Under the pieces are notes generated by a model, which ran no database searches, was not told the origin of the DNA, and was given only the letters and a program-made list of their open reading frames with translations. DNA of 24,188 nt from UBA1550 sp049294435 (GTDB taxonomy: Bacteria > Patescibacteriota > Minisyncoccia > Phycocordibacterales > UBA1550), in contig JBAQCU010000055.1 of assembly GCA_049294435.1 (NCBI GenBank), positions 1 to 24,188 on the forward strand. Direction: 5' to 3'. Each line of letters starts with the position of its first letter. Within the stretch, counting starts at the first letter, position 1. Positions 7,214 to 13,758 of this stretch are shown piece by piece. Made by a program: the position numbers and the translations under genes.

Positions 7214-8185
7214 ATGACCATCCAACTCAATCCAAAACTTTTTGATACTGATGTAGAGCAGGCGCCGATTCGCGCGGGCTTCGGTGAAGGGCTCGTACTC
7301 GCGGGGCGCGCGGATGAACGCGTGGTGGCAATGTGTTGCGATTTGACCGAGTCTACAAAGATGGATGCGTTTGCAAAGGAATTTCCCAAGCGATTTTTTG
7401 AGATGGGAATTATGGAACAGTCATCGGCATCGGTGGCATCGGGAATGGCGGCGATGGGAAAGATTCCGTTTATTTCATCCTACGCAATGTTTTCTCCAGG
7501 CAGAAACTGGGAGCAAATTCGCACAAATATTTGCTACAATGACCGCCCGGTAAAAATCGCTGGTTCACATGCAGGTGTATCTGTCGGCCCCGATGGCGGG
7601 ACACATCAAGCCTGTGAGGACATTGCACTCACACGCGTCATTCCTCGTATGGTGGTTATTACTCCCTGCGACAGCATAGAGGCAAAAAAAGCCACAATCG
7701 CAATGGCAAAAACGAATTCGCCAACATATATTCGTCTTACTCGTGAAAAAACTCCAATCCTTACTACAGAAGATACTCCATTTGAAATCGGCAAAGCGCA
7801 AGAATTTTACCGCTCGGCAAATCCGCAGGTCGGCATTATTGCATGTGGCTCGCTCGTATACAACGCGCTTATGGCAGCGAAACAACTAGAGGAAGAAGGA
7901 ATTGGAAGTATAGTTGTAAATATTGGAACTGTGAAGCCAATGGACCGTACAGCCGTGATAAATCTCGCAAAAGAATGTGGGAAAATTGTGACCGTGGAGG
8001 AACATCAAGTCGCTGGCGGTATGGGTTCGTCTGTTGCAGAAATTCTTGCCGTGGAACATCCAATTAAGATGTCTTTCATCGGTGTACAAGACCTCTTTGG
8101 TCAGTCGGGAGCTCCACTTGAACTCATTAAGCATTACGGGATGGATAAGGACTCTATTAAAGAAGCAGTAAGGAAACTTTTATAA
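7214..8185 (+). CDS. Transketolase, C-terminal (pyrimidine-binding) subunit
   Basis: This is the second half of the split transketolase. The 323-aa product carries the pyrimidine-binding domain, with the catalytic glutamate in EMGIMEQ (Glu68), followed by SSYAMF and DGGTHQACEDIA. The C-terminal regulatory-type domain starts near residue 200 (GIIACGSLVYNAL) and includes EEHQVAGGMGSS. It must pair with the N-terminal subunit at 5259-6140 to form the active site. The two genes are separated by 1,073 bp holding a palindromic repeat, an XRE gene, a dispersed repeat and a toxin-antitoxin pair. It has its own promoter. A small membrane protein gene follows after 2 bp and is likely co-transcribed. 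Confidence 0.95.
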   Translation: MTIQLNPKLFDTDVEQAPIRAGFGEGLVLAGRADERVVAMCCDLTESTKMDAFAKEFPKRFFEMGIMEQSSASVASGMAAMGKIPFISSYAMFSPGRNWEQIRTNICYNDRPVKIAGSHAGVSVGPDGGTHQACEDIALTRVIPRMVVITPCDSIEAKKATIAMAKTNSPTYIRLTREKTPILTTEDTPFEIGKAQEFYRSANPQVGIIACGSLVYNALMAAKQLEEEGIGSIVVNIGTVKPMDRTAVINLAKECGKIVTVEEHQVAGGMGSSVAEILAVEHPIKMSFIGVQDLFGQSGAPLELIKHYGMDKDSIKEAVRKLL

Positions 8186-8187
8186 AA

Positions 8188-8436
8188 ATGGAACTAGATA
8201 ATCAGAGAGATAAAATAATAGAACAGCTTCAGTCTTTGAATGCAAAACTTGCAAAGCAGTTAGAAATCAAGCGTATCTTTCTAACGGGTATTATTTATGG
8301 AGTCGGGTTTTTTGTGGGTTCTGCAATTCTTGCTACCATTGCTCTTGGTATTTTTGGTCCAACGGTAGCAAAAATACCATGGGTGCAAGAAAATTTTGAA
8401 CGAGGGACATCTATCTTGCGACCAGCCCAGAATTAA
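8188..8436 (+). CDS. Small membrane protein, DUF5665-like
   Basis: The 82-aa product has a charged, probably coiled N-terminal helix (about 1-28, EQLQSLNAKLAKQLEIKR), then one long or two short hydrophobic segments (about 30-58) rich in glycine, and a short tail. This layout resembles the DUF5665 family, which has no known function; the match is by eye and is not certain. It starts 2 bp after the transketolase stop and has no promoter of its own. Its last codons and stop lie inside a 60-bp palindrome that acts as terminator. Confidence 0.8.
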   Translation: MELDNQRDKIIEQLQSLNAKLAKQLEIKRIFLTGIIYGVGFFVGSAILATIALGIFGPTVAKIPWVQENFERGTSILRPAQN

Positions 8437-8483
8437 AAAATACCGCTCGCTTTAAAGCGAGCTGTATTTTTTAATTCTGGGCT
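8424..8483. terminator. 60-bp bidirectional terminator palindrome
   Basis: The two 30-base halves are reverse complements with a single mismatched pair. The core is GCTCGCTT/AAGCGAGC, flanked by A6 and T6 runs. It overlaps the last three codons and stop of the DUF5665-like gene. It should terminate transcription on both strands. Confidence 0.85.
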
Positions 8484-8570
8484 AGCTGAGTTTTACAGCC
8501 TTGTAATTTTTGTACCACGGACATTGAGTTTGATTTGCAAACAGAGAGTCTCTGTGGCATGATAATGAGT

Positions 8571-8813
8571 ATGAATTATACATTCCGCACCATTATAGAA
8601 CCTGACGAAAAAGGGACATATCATGGTTATGCCCCAGCTCTTTCTGGATGTCATACATGGGGGGAGACGCTCGAGGATACGCAGAAAAATCTAAAAGATG
8701 CGATCGCAGTTTATGTTTCAAGTTTGATTGCAGATGGTGAACAAATACCCGCCGACCGTGGTTTTGAATCTTTTGAAACGATTAGCGAGAGAGATCTTAT
8801 GCTTGCCCACTAA
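8571..8813 (+). CDS. hicB: HicB-family antitoxin
   Basis: The 80-aa product shows the HicB partial RNase-H-like fold: a beta strand TFRTIIEP, GTYHGYAPALSGCHTWGET, and a helix DTQKNLKDAIAVYVSSLI, ending in an acidic tail. HicB proteins neutralise HicA mRNA interferases. The hicA gene follows after 6 bp. The order hicB-hicA is the less classic one but is frequent. ATG 8571 starts the fold directly; ATG 8565 and ATG 8535 are in-frame alternatives. A GATAAT at 8561-8566 could be part of a promoter but overlaps the alternative start, so the exact start is uncertain. No C-terminal DNA-binding domain is present, so autoregulation may need HicA or be absent. Confidence 0.9.
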   Translation: MNYTFRTIIEPDEKGTYHGYAPALSGCHTWGETLEDTQKNLKDAIAVYVSSLIADGEQIPADRGFESFETISERDLMLAH

Positions 8814-8819
8814 AATACT

Positions 8820-9047
8820 ATGCCGAAATTACCAGCGGTAAAGGATAAAGACCTGATTCGTATTTTAGAAAAGCTCGGTTTTGAAAAATACCACCAGGGA
8901 GCAACGAGTCATGTGGTGATGAAACATACTGATGGTCGTCGCACAACTGTGTCCATTCACGCTGGTAAAGATATTCCAAAGGGGACACTGTTAGCTATTC
9001 TTCGTGATGTCGGTATCTCCAGAGACGACCTTGTAAATCTTTTATAG
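8820..9047 (+). CDS. hicA: HicA-family mRNA interferase toxin
   Basis: The 75-aa product has the double-stranded-RNA-binding-like HicA fold: PAVKDKDLIRILEKLGFE, then the active-site segment GATSHVVMKH with His31, then TVSIHAGKDIPKGTLLAIL. HicA toxins cut mRNA independently of translation starts. The length is normal. It forms a pair with hicB, 6 bp upstream, and is followed by a strong hairpin shared with the convergent kinase gene. It is the second toxin-antitoxin pair within 2.2 kb. Confidence 0.93.
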   Translation: MPKLPAVKDKDLIRILEKLGFEKYHQGATSHVVMKHTDGRRTTVSIHAGKDIPKGTLLAILRDVGISRDDLVNLL

Positions 9048-9059
9048 AAAGTACAACAG

Positions 9060-9110
9060 ACAAAATCCGTACAATAACATTCTATAGTTATGTTATTGTA
9101 CGGATTTTGT
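9060..9110. terminator. Bidirectional terminator between hicA and the kinase gene
   Basis: Perfect 21-bp arms (9060-9080 and 9090-9110) with a 9-base loop lie between the two convergent stop codons. The arms end in an A/T-rich ACAAAA/TTTTGT, suited to termination on both strands. Confidence 0.85.
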
Positions 9111-9126
9111 TATAAGTGCCCTACTA

Positions 9127-10128
9127 TTACAGCTTCTCTGCCTTGTAGTCCGCAGGAGCTTCTGCGAGAAGTTTTTCAAGTTCGGTGCGAGTGAGGAGCC
9201 CTTCTTGTGCGCCAACCTTTTGCACAACTGACATTGAGTTGATAGGCGCCCATGCGATTGCTTCGCTTGGAGTTTTGCCTAGAGCAAGTGCGGAAATAAA
9301 TGCAGATGCAAATGAATCGCCTGCGCCGGTGCGTTCGTATGGAGGAGCAGGGTCTGGGTAAATCGGCATAAACCAAGAGTCACTGCCGTCAAATACATAC
9401 GCGCCTTTTGGCCCGTCGGTAATTACCACTATTTTAGGTCCGAGTACTGCAATTTTTTTAGCAAGATCCTTTGGCTCTGATTCTTTGTCTTTTAAAATTT
9501 GACGAGCTTCTTCAACGTTGCAGAAGAAAACTTCTGTATGCGCGTATAAATCCTTGAGAGCTTCTACCCCAAGCTTAATTTGAAAACCACCTGGTTGGAA
9601 CGAAAGTTTTGTTTCAGGGTGCTTCGCGAGATACGAAGCGATTTCGTGATGAAATTCAAGAGATTTCTCATTAAGAGACGAAAGATAGAGCCAGCGTGGA
9701 CCAATATCGCCGAGTGGAAGTGTGTATGGGAAATCTTCATGCTTGATGAGTATAGTGCGTTCACTGTCGTACCAAAGCACATAATGATAATTAGTTTTAA
9801 TTCCATCGTATTCCTTGATGTACTCTGTACTTACGCCATCATTTTTAAGCGAGGCTAGGCACTTCTTACCGTCATCATCATTGCCGAGGTTGGTAATGAG
9901 TGCGCTCTTGAGGCCGAGACGTGATGCGGATACACATGCGTTGGCGCTGTTTCCGACTGCGTAGCAAACTTTTACAAAATCAAAAGGAACTTTTGCGCCA
10001 AAAGGCATACAAAGTTCGCATGCACTGGTGTCAACACGGCATGTGGTATGCGCCTGATCTTTTTTGAGGCGAATAAAAGCATCTACGACAGTGTCTCCGA
10101 TGCCTACAAAGTCTAATTGTTCCTGCAT
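9127..10128 (-). CDS. PfkB/ribokinase-family sugar kinase
   Basis: The 333-aa product has the ribokinase fold. The N-terminal FVGIGDTVVDAF is followed by the substrate-side motif AVGNSANACVSASRLG (57-72), TNLGNDDDG, and the PfkB signature ERTGAGDSFASAF with catalytic Asp271. Family members phosphorylate sugars, sugar phosphates or nucleosides, so the substrate cannot be read directly. Its place between transketolase and fructose-bisphosphate aldolase makes a fructose 6-phosphate or tagatose 6-phosphate kinase an attractive guess; no PfkA-type enzyme is in the window. It is the only long minus-strand gene. It has its own extended -10 promoter and converges on hicA. Confidence 0.93.
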   Translation of the reverse strand: MQEQLDFVGIGDTVVDAFIRLKKDQAHTTCRVDTSACELCMPFGAKVPFDFVKVCYAVGNSANACVSASRLGLKSALITNLGNDDDGKKCLASLKNDGVSTEYIKEYDGIKTNYHYVLWYDSERTILIKHEDFPYTLPLGDIGPRWLYLSSLNEKSLEFHHEIASYLAKHPETKLSFQPGGFQIKLGVEALKDLYAHTEVFFCNVEEARQILKDKESEPKDLAKKIAVLGPKIVVITDGPKGAYVFDGSDSWFMPIYPDPAPPYERTGAGDSFASAFISALALGKTPSEAIAWAPINSMSVVQKVGAQEGLLTRTELEKLLAEAPADYKAEKL

Positions 10129-10158
10129 AAAATTGTTAATTATCTATTAAGTGCTTTT

Positions 10159-10167
10159 AGTATACCA
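10159..10167 (-). promoter_or_regulatory. Extended -10 promoter of the PfkB-family gene
   Basis: On the minus strand TGG is followed by TATACT (10159-10164), giving a leader of about 25 bases before the start at 10128. Confidence 0.6.
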
Positions 10168-10213
10168 CCATTGTCTTGTTATGGTACTTTAAATTACGAA
10201 ACTCTGGTTTCCC

Positions 10214-10293
10214 GTCATTGCGAGGAGCTTACGACGAAGCAATCCAGAAATTATCACACATGCCCTAGATTGCTTCACTGCGTTCGCAAAGAC
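10214..10293. repeat. Palindromic repeat element, copy 3 of 4
   Basis: An 80-bp member of the family at 3796-3874. It starts GTCATTGCGAGGAGC, has inner arms GAAGCAATCC and CTAGATTGCTTC, and ends TTCGCAAAGAC. It lies between the divergent kinase and aldolase promoters. Confidence 0.9.
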
Positions 10294-10321
10294 AATACAG
10301 GAATATCGCAGTTTAGTAATT

Positions 10322-10340
10322 CAAAGTATGGTATACTTTG
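10322..10340 (+). promoter_or_regulatory. Extended -10 promoter of fba inside an inverted repeat
   Basis: TGG followed by TATACT (10332-10337) lies within CAAAGTAT-GGT-ATACTTTG (10322-10340), a perfect 8-bp inverted repeat. This could be a repressor site covering the -10 box, or simply a symmetric promoter sequence. The ATG at 10359 is 21 bases downstream of the box. Confidence 0.6.
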
Positions 10341-10358
10341 TGCATAAATATATAAAAT

Positions 10359-11234
10359 ATGAGCACTATTCCAACATTGCGTGAGACAATCCGTATCGCT
10401 GAAGAGAATGGCATCGCCGTCGGGCATTTTAATATTTCAAACCTCGAGGCCTTGTGGGCTATTTTTCGCGCCGCAAAGTCACTCAATCTACCTGTCATTG
10501 TTGGTCTTTCAGAAGGAGAGCGTGATTTTGTGGGTGTCCGTCAAGCGGTTGCTCTCGTAAAAAGTATTCGCGAAGAATATCAGTATCCGATTTTCATCAA
10601 TGCTGACCATACATATTCTGTTGAGCGCGTGAAGGAAGCTATTGATGCAGGGTTTGACTCGGTAATTTTTGACGGCGCGAAATTAACTTTAGAAGAAAAT
10701 ATTGCAAAAACAAAAGAGTGTGTTGATTACGCGCGAGCATCAGGCAGGGATGTACTCGTGGAGGCAGAAGTGGGGTACATAGGAACTTCATCAAAAGTTT
10801 TGGATGAAATTCCAGAGGGCGTGAAGTTTGATGATACGACACTCACAACGCCAGAGCAGGCAGAGCGTTTTGTGCGAGAGACTGGTGTGGACTTGTTTGC
10901 GCCAGCGGTGGGGAATATGCACGGCATGCTTAGGAACGCACCCGAGCCACGCTTGGACATTCCACGTATCAGCAAGGTGCGCGCCGCGGCGGGTGTGCCT
11001 CTCGTGCTCCATGGCGGGTCGGGGACAAGCGACGAAGATTTTCGCGAAGCGATCAAGGCTGGGATTAGCCTCGTACACATCAACACCGAAATTCGTGTGG
11101 CATTTGTGAAATCGCTTACTGAATATCTCACCGCTCACCCCGATGAAGTTGCTCCATACAAGGTGATGAAAGAGCCGACAGAGGCTATGCAAAAAGTTAT
11201 CGAAGCGCGGTTGAGGTTGTTTAGCGGACTTTAG
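10359..11234 (+). CDS. fba: Class II fructose-bisphosphate aldolase family
   Basis: Class II aldolases split fructose 1,6-bisphosphate (or tagatose 1,6-bisphosphate) into triose phosphates using zinc. The 291-aa product has NADHTYSVERVKEAIDAGFD with Asp83 and His84, VEAEVG with Glu136, the zinc ligands His188 in VGNMHG and His218 in LHGGSG, and the phosphate-binding INTE segment. The length is normal for the short class II type (GatY/KbaY/Fba). Its neighbours, gap and the pentose enzymes upstream, support a glycolytic role. Fructose versus tagatose specificity cannot be settled from sequence. No hairpin terminator follows, only a T-rich stretch and a 7-bp repeat array. Confidence 0.94.
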   Translation: MSTIPTLRETIRIAEENGIAVGHFNISNLEALWAIFRAAKSLNLPVIVGLSEGERDFVGVRQAVALVKSIREEYQYPIFINADHTYSVERVKEAIDAGFDSVIFDGAKLTLEENIAKTKECVDYARASGRDVLVEAEVGYIGTSSKVLDEIPEGVKFDDTTLTTPEQAERFVRETGVDLFAPAVGNMHGMLRNAPEPRLDIPRISKVRAAAGVPLVLHGGSGTSDEDFREAIKAGISLVHINTEIRVAFVKSLTEYLTAHPDEVAPYKVMKEPTEAMQKVIEARLRLFSGL

Positions 11235-11268
11235 AAGTAATCACCCCTGTGCATTTTTTTATTTTCCC

Positions 11269-11296
11269 TGTCAAATGTCAAAGGTCAATTGTCAAA
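11269..11296. repeat. 7-bp tandem repeats, four units
   Basis: TGTCAAA, TGTCAAA, GGTCAAT and TGTCAAA run head to tail in exact 7-bp register between fba and rplY. The motif matches the arrays near rpiB and typA. Confidence 0.85.
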
Positions 11297-11331
11297 AGTG
11301 GGGAAAGGCTTGCCTTTATCCTCAAAATCCG

Positions 11332-11337
11332 TATAAT
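11332..11337 (+). promoter_or_regulatory. -10 promoter of rplY, leaderless
   Basis: A perfect TATAAT ends 8 bases before the ATG at 11346, so the mRNA should start at or just before the start codon. Confidence 0.65.
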
Positions 11338-11345
11338 AGCCCAAT

Positions 11346-11996
11346 ATGACAATCACACTAAAAGGAGAAATAAGGGACCCAAAGACAAAACTTGCTGCAA
11401 TTCGCGCAGAAGGTTTTGTTCCTGGAGTTTATTATGGTCACAAGGAGGCTGCAACCCCTTGCGTATTTGCGCTCAATGACTTCAAGAAGGTTTGGAAGGC
11501 CGCAGGCGAATCAGCAGTGGTAACACTCGAGATGCCAAAAGGCAAGATAAACGCACTCATTACCGAAGTACAGGTAGACCCCGTAAAAGGCTACCCAATT
11601 CACGTTGACTTCTACGCAATTGAAAAAGGACAGGAAGTTTCTGTTAATATTCCACTTGAGTTTACTGGCGTATCTGGCGCTGTGAAAGATCTCGGTGGCT
11701 CACTTGTGAAGGTTCTTCATGAAGTAGAAGTAAAGGGTCAGCCAGAAAATCTTCCACATAGTTTTGTTATTGATATTTCAGCGCTTGAAGCGCTTGATAG
11801 CCAGATTCTCGCAGGGAGCATCGTACTTCCAAAGGGAATTACTTTGGTAACTCATGGTACAGATGTAGTAGCTGCTATTGCAGTTGCAAAGGAGGAGCCT
11901 ATAGAGGCGCCAGTGATGGACCTCTCAGCTATTGAAGTAGAGAAGAAGGGTAAGAAGGAAGAGGAAGAAGCAGTAGAAGTCGAAAGTCAAAAGTAG
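11346..11996 (+). CDS. rplY: Large-subunit ribosomal protein bL25 (TL5/CTC type)
   Basis: bL25 binds 5S rRNA in the 50S central protuberance. The 216-aa product has the N-terminal 5S-binding domain (TLKGEIRDPKTKLAAIRAEGFVPGVYYG at the start, about 1-92), with AVVTLEM and VDPVKGYPIHVDFY. The extra C-terminal beta domain (about 95-185) marks the long TL5/CTC form. A lysine/glutamate-rich tail closes the protein. The last five codons and the stop are formed by AGTmrAA heptamer repeats that continue beyond the gene, so the C-terminus looks shaped by repeat expansion. A strong terminator follows. Confidence 0.96.
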   Translation: MTITLKGEIRDPKTKLAAIRAEGFVPGVYYGHKEAATPCVFALNDFKKVWKAAGESAVVTLEMPKGKINALITEVQVDPVKGYPIHVDFYAIEKGQEVSVNIPLEFTGVSGAVKDLGGSLVKVLHEVEVKGQPENLPHSFVIDISALEALDSQILAGSIVLPKGITLVTHGTDVVAAIAVAKEEPIEAPVMDLSAIEVEKKGKKEEEEAVEVESQK

Positions 11997-12005
11997 AAAG
12001 TAGAA
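11985..12005. repeat. 7-bp tandem repeats spanning the rplY stop codon
   Basis: AGTCAAA, AGTAGAA and AGTAGAA run in register across the TAG stop at 11994-11996. They continue into the terminator stem. Confidence 0.75.
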
Positions 12006-12038
12006 AGCAGGGTTTGCGCAAAGCGCAAACCCTGCTTT
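12004..12038. terminator. Hairpin terminator after rplY
   Basis: Perfect 16-bp arms (12004-12019 and 12023-12038) around an AAA loop, with A and T at the base. Only three T residues follow on the plus strand. Confidence 0.8.
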
Positions 12039-12062
12039 AACATATCTCCACGGCGTATTTTT

Positions 12063-12071
12063 TGTTATACT
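12063..12071 (+). promoter_or_regulatory. Extended -10 promoter of the transglycosylase gene
   Basis: TGT followed by TATACT (12066-12071), 10 bases before the ATG at 12082, so the leader is very short. Confidence 0.6.
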
Positions 12072-12081
12072 GTCGCTATCT

Positions 12082-13533
12082 ATGCTAAAAAGTTTTTTTG
12101 CAAAAAAATTTGTCGTATTCTTTTTTTTAATACTCGTACTCGGGGGATGTTCCTCGTTTGCGAATGCGCAGGTTGTTGCTGATGATGTTTTAGCACGCAG
12201 AGCAATTCTTGAAGCAGATCTTGCAATTATTGAGAGGGAAATTAACGCGCAGAAGGCAGTCCTGGAGGAAAAACAAAAAGAAGGAGTATCGCTTGAGCGA
12301 GATGTCGCGATTCTTAATGCGCAAATCCAAAAAGCAAAGCTATCTATTAAGGCGCGCAATCTTTCTATTTCTGGACTTGTTGATGATATTGGTGCGAAAA
12401 ACCGCACTATCGGAAAATATTCCACAAAGATTGACCGTGAACGTGAATCGCTTGCAAGTCTTCTTCGCCGCACAAATGAATTAGACACTTATTCTATTGT
12501 GGAGGTGGCGCTTTCTGACAGAGATTTCTCAGAATTCTTTGTTGATTTAGATAATTTTCAGTACATTGAAGATTCGATAGTGGTTTCGCTTGAGGAAGTT
12601 GGTGTTGCAAAAAAGGCGACGGAAGCCGAAAAAACAATACTCGAGCAGAAAAAAGAGGAGGAGACTGATTTGCGTAAAATCCAAGAACTTCAAAAAAAGC
12701 GAATTGAAGCAAACGAGGCAGAAAAAAAGAGCATTTTAAAGGCCACAAAAGGTCAGGAGGCAGCATATCAAAAGATTCTTAAAGAAAAACAACAGAGCGC
12801 CGCTTCAATTCGCGCTGAATTATTTTCTCTAAGTGGTTCCGCAGCAATTCCGTTCGAAAGAGCTCTCGCACTTGCACGAGTTGCGGCTGAAAAGACTGGT
12901 GTGCGTCCAGCGATGATACTTGGCATCATAGCGGAAGAATCAAATCTTGGACAAAATGTTGGAAAGGGAACATGGACGGTGGATATGCATCAAACACGAG
13001 ACGTCCCAGTATTTAAATATTTGACCTCACTACTTGGGCTTAACCCAGACAATCAGCCTGTTTCTAAAAAAGTGTGGTATGGATATGGAGGCGCAATGGG
13101 TCCTGCGCAGTTTATTCCGTCTACATGGGCGTGTTTTTCGGGATATGTAAATACAACAACAGGGAAGTGTGGAAAGAATCCTGACGGTTCGTGGAATGGT
13201 CCTTGGGAGTATCAGCAGGGTAAAGATAGGGTAGGTAAGCTCACTGGTAATTTCCCTCCAAATCCGTGGAACCCACAAGATGCTTTTATGGCTTCAGCGC
13301 TCTATCTTGCAGACTCTGGAGCAGATAAACAAACCTCTCGCAATGAATTTATTTCCGCAATGTGTTATTTAGCCGGGTGTGGAAATGTAAACAAAAAAAG
13401 CTTGCAGTTTTATGGTGATGACGTTATGTGTTTGGCGCTAAAATATCAAAAAAATATTGATATATTAGAGGGGACTAACATAGCAGATAAAAGAAAAGGG
13501 GATATATACCACAGAGATTGTCCTGGTGCGTAA
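12082..13533 (+). CDS. Secreted coiled-coil lytic transglycosylase (SLT domain)
   Basis: The 483-aa product likely cleaves peptidoglycan glycan strands outside the membrane. Residues 1-30 form a signal peptide with a hydrophobic core. LGGC at 20-23 is a possible lipobox, making a lipoprotein anchored at Cys23 plausible; signal peptidase I cleavage after ANA is the alternative. Residues about 35-245 are a long coiled coil like those of EnvC/PcsB-type hydrolase activators. Residues about 255-410 match an MltB-like transglycosylase domain, with catalytic Glu286 in IAEESNLG, then YGGAMGPAQFIPSTW (335-349) and NPWNPQDAFMASALYLA. The C-terminal part has six cysteines, which could form disulfides. 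It has its own promoter, and the neighbouring typA is separately transcribed. Confidence 0.9.
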   Translation: MLKSFFAKKFVVFFFLILVLGGCSSFANAQVVADDVLARRAILEADLAIIEREINAQKAVLEEKQKEGVSLERDVAILNAQIQKAKLSIKARNLSISGLVDDIGAKNRTIGKYSTKIDRERESLASLLRRTNELDTYSIVEVALSDRDFSEFFVDLDNFQYIEDSIVVSLEEVGVAKKATEAEKTILEQKKEEETDLRKIQELQKKRIEANEAEKKSILKATKGQEAAYQKILKEKQQSAASIRAELFSLSGSAAIPFERALALARVAAEKTGVRPAMILGIIAEESNLGQNVGKGTWTVDMHQTRDVPVFKYLTSLLGLNPDNQPVSKKVWYGYGGAMGPAQFIPSTWACFSGYVNTTTGKCGKNPDGSWNGPWEYQQGKDRVGKLTGNFPPNPWNPQDAFMASALYLADSGADKQTSRNEFISAMCYLAGCGNVNKKSLQFYGDDVMCLALKYQKNIDILEGTNIADKRKGDIYHRDCPGA

Positions 13534-13575
13534 CTTTTAAAATAATTAATCGGTTTTGATAGAGTATAATTTTTT

Positions 13576-13604
13576 TTGACTAAATCGTAATGTTTTGTTA
13601 TACT
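13576..13604 (+). promoter_or_regulatory. Full -35/-10 promoter upstream of typA
   Basis: TTGACT (13576-13581), a 17-base spacer, then TGT and TATACT (13599-13604). It is the best sigma70-like promoter in the window. Transcription would start near 13611, five bases before a terminator-like hairpin. Confidence 0.75.
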
Positions 13605-13615
13605 CCATCTGTAAT

Positions 13616-13640
13616 TCTGCTGATCACCAGCAGATTTTTT
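13616..13640 (+). terminator. Terminator-like hairpin with T6, possible attenuator of typA
   Basis: TCTGCTG (13616-13622) pairs with CAGCAGA (13628-13634) and is followed by six T residues. It may be the terminator of the transglycosylase gene. It also lies just inside the transcript from the 13576-13604 promoter, so it could attenuate typA or yield a very short RNA. Confidence 0.7.
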
Positions 13641-13673
13641 AATAATTAACGAGCGAAGCGACAGTAGATTATT

Positions 13674-13719
13674 CATCCAGCACTTATTTTGAAAAGCTTT
13701 TCAAAATAAGTGCTGGATG
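13674..13719. repeat. 46-bp perfect palindrome in the typA leader
   Basis: Positions 13674-13696 are the exact reverse complement of 13697-13719, centred on AAGCTT. In RNA it would form a long uninterrupted hairpin 40 bases before the typA start. A GTTTTTT-like run follows at 13723-13729, so it could also terminate transcription. Confidence 0.9.
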
Positions 13720-13758
13720 TAGGTTTTTTAATTCGCCTCGCTCATAAGAAAAACTAAC

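Noticed and set aside
11269..11296. CRISPR array
   Set aside because: The repeats are 7 bp with no spacers, and no cas genes are present; the longer repeats are dispersed, not arrayed.
11925..12488. 187-codon minus-strand ORF
   Set aside because: It is antisense to the end of rplY, a terminator and the start of the transglycosylase gene; its sequence is a low-complexity mirror of the coiled coil.
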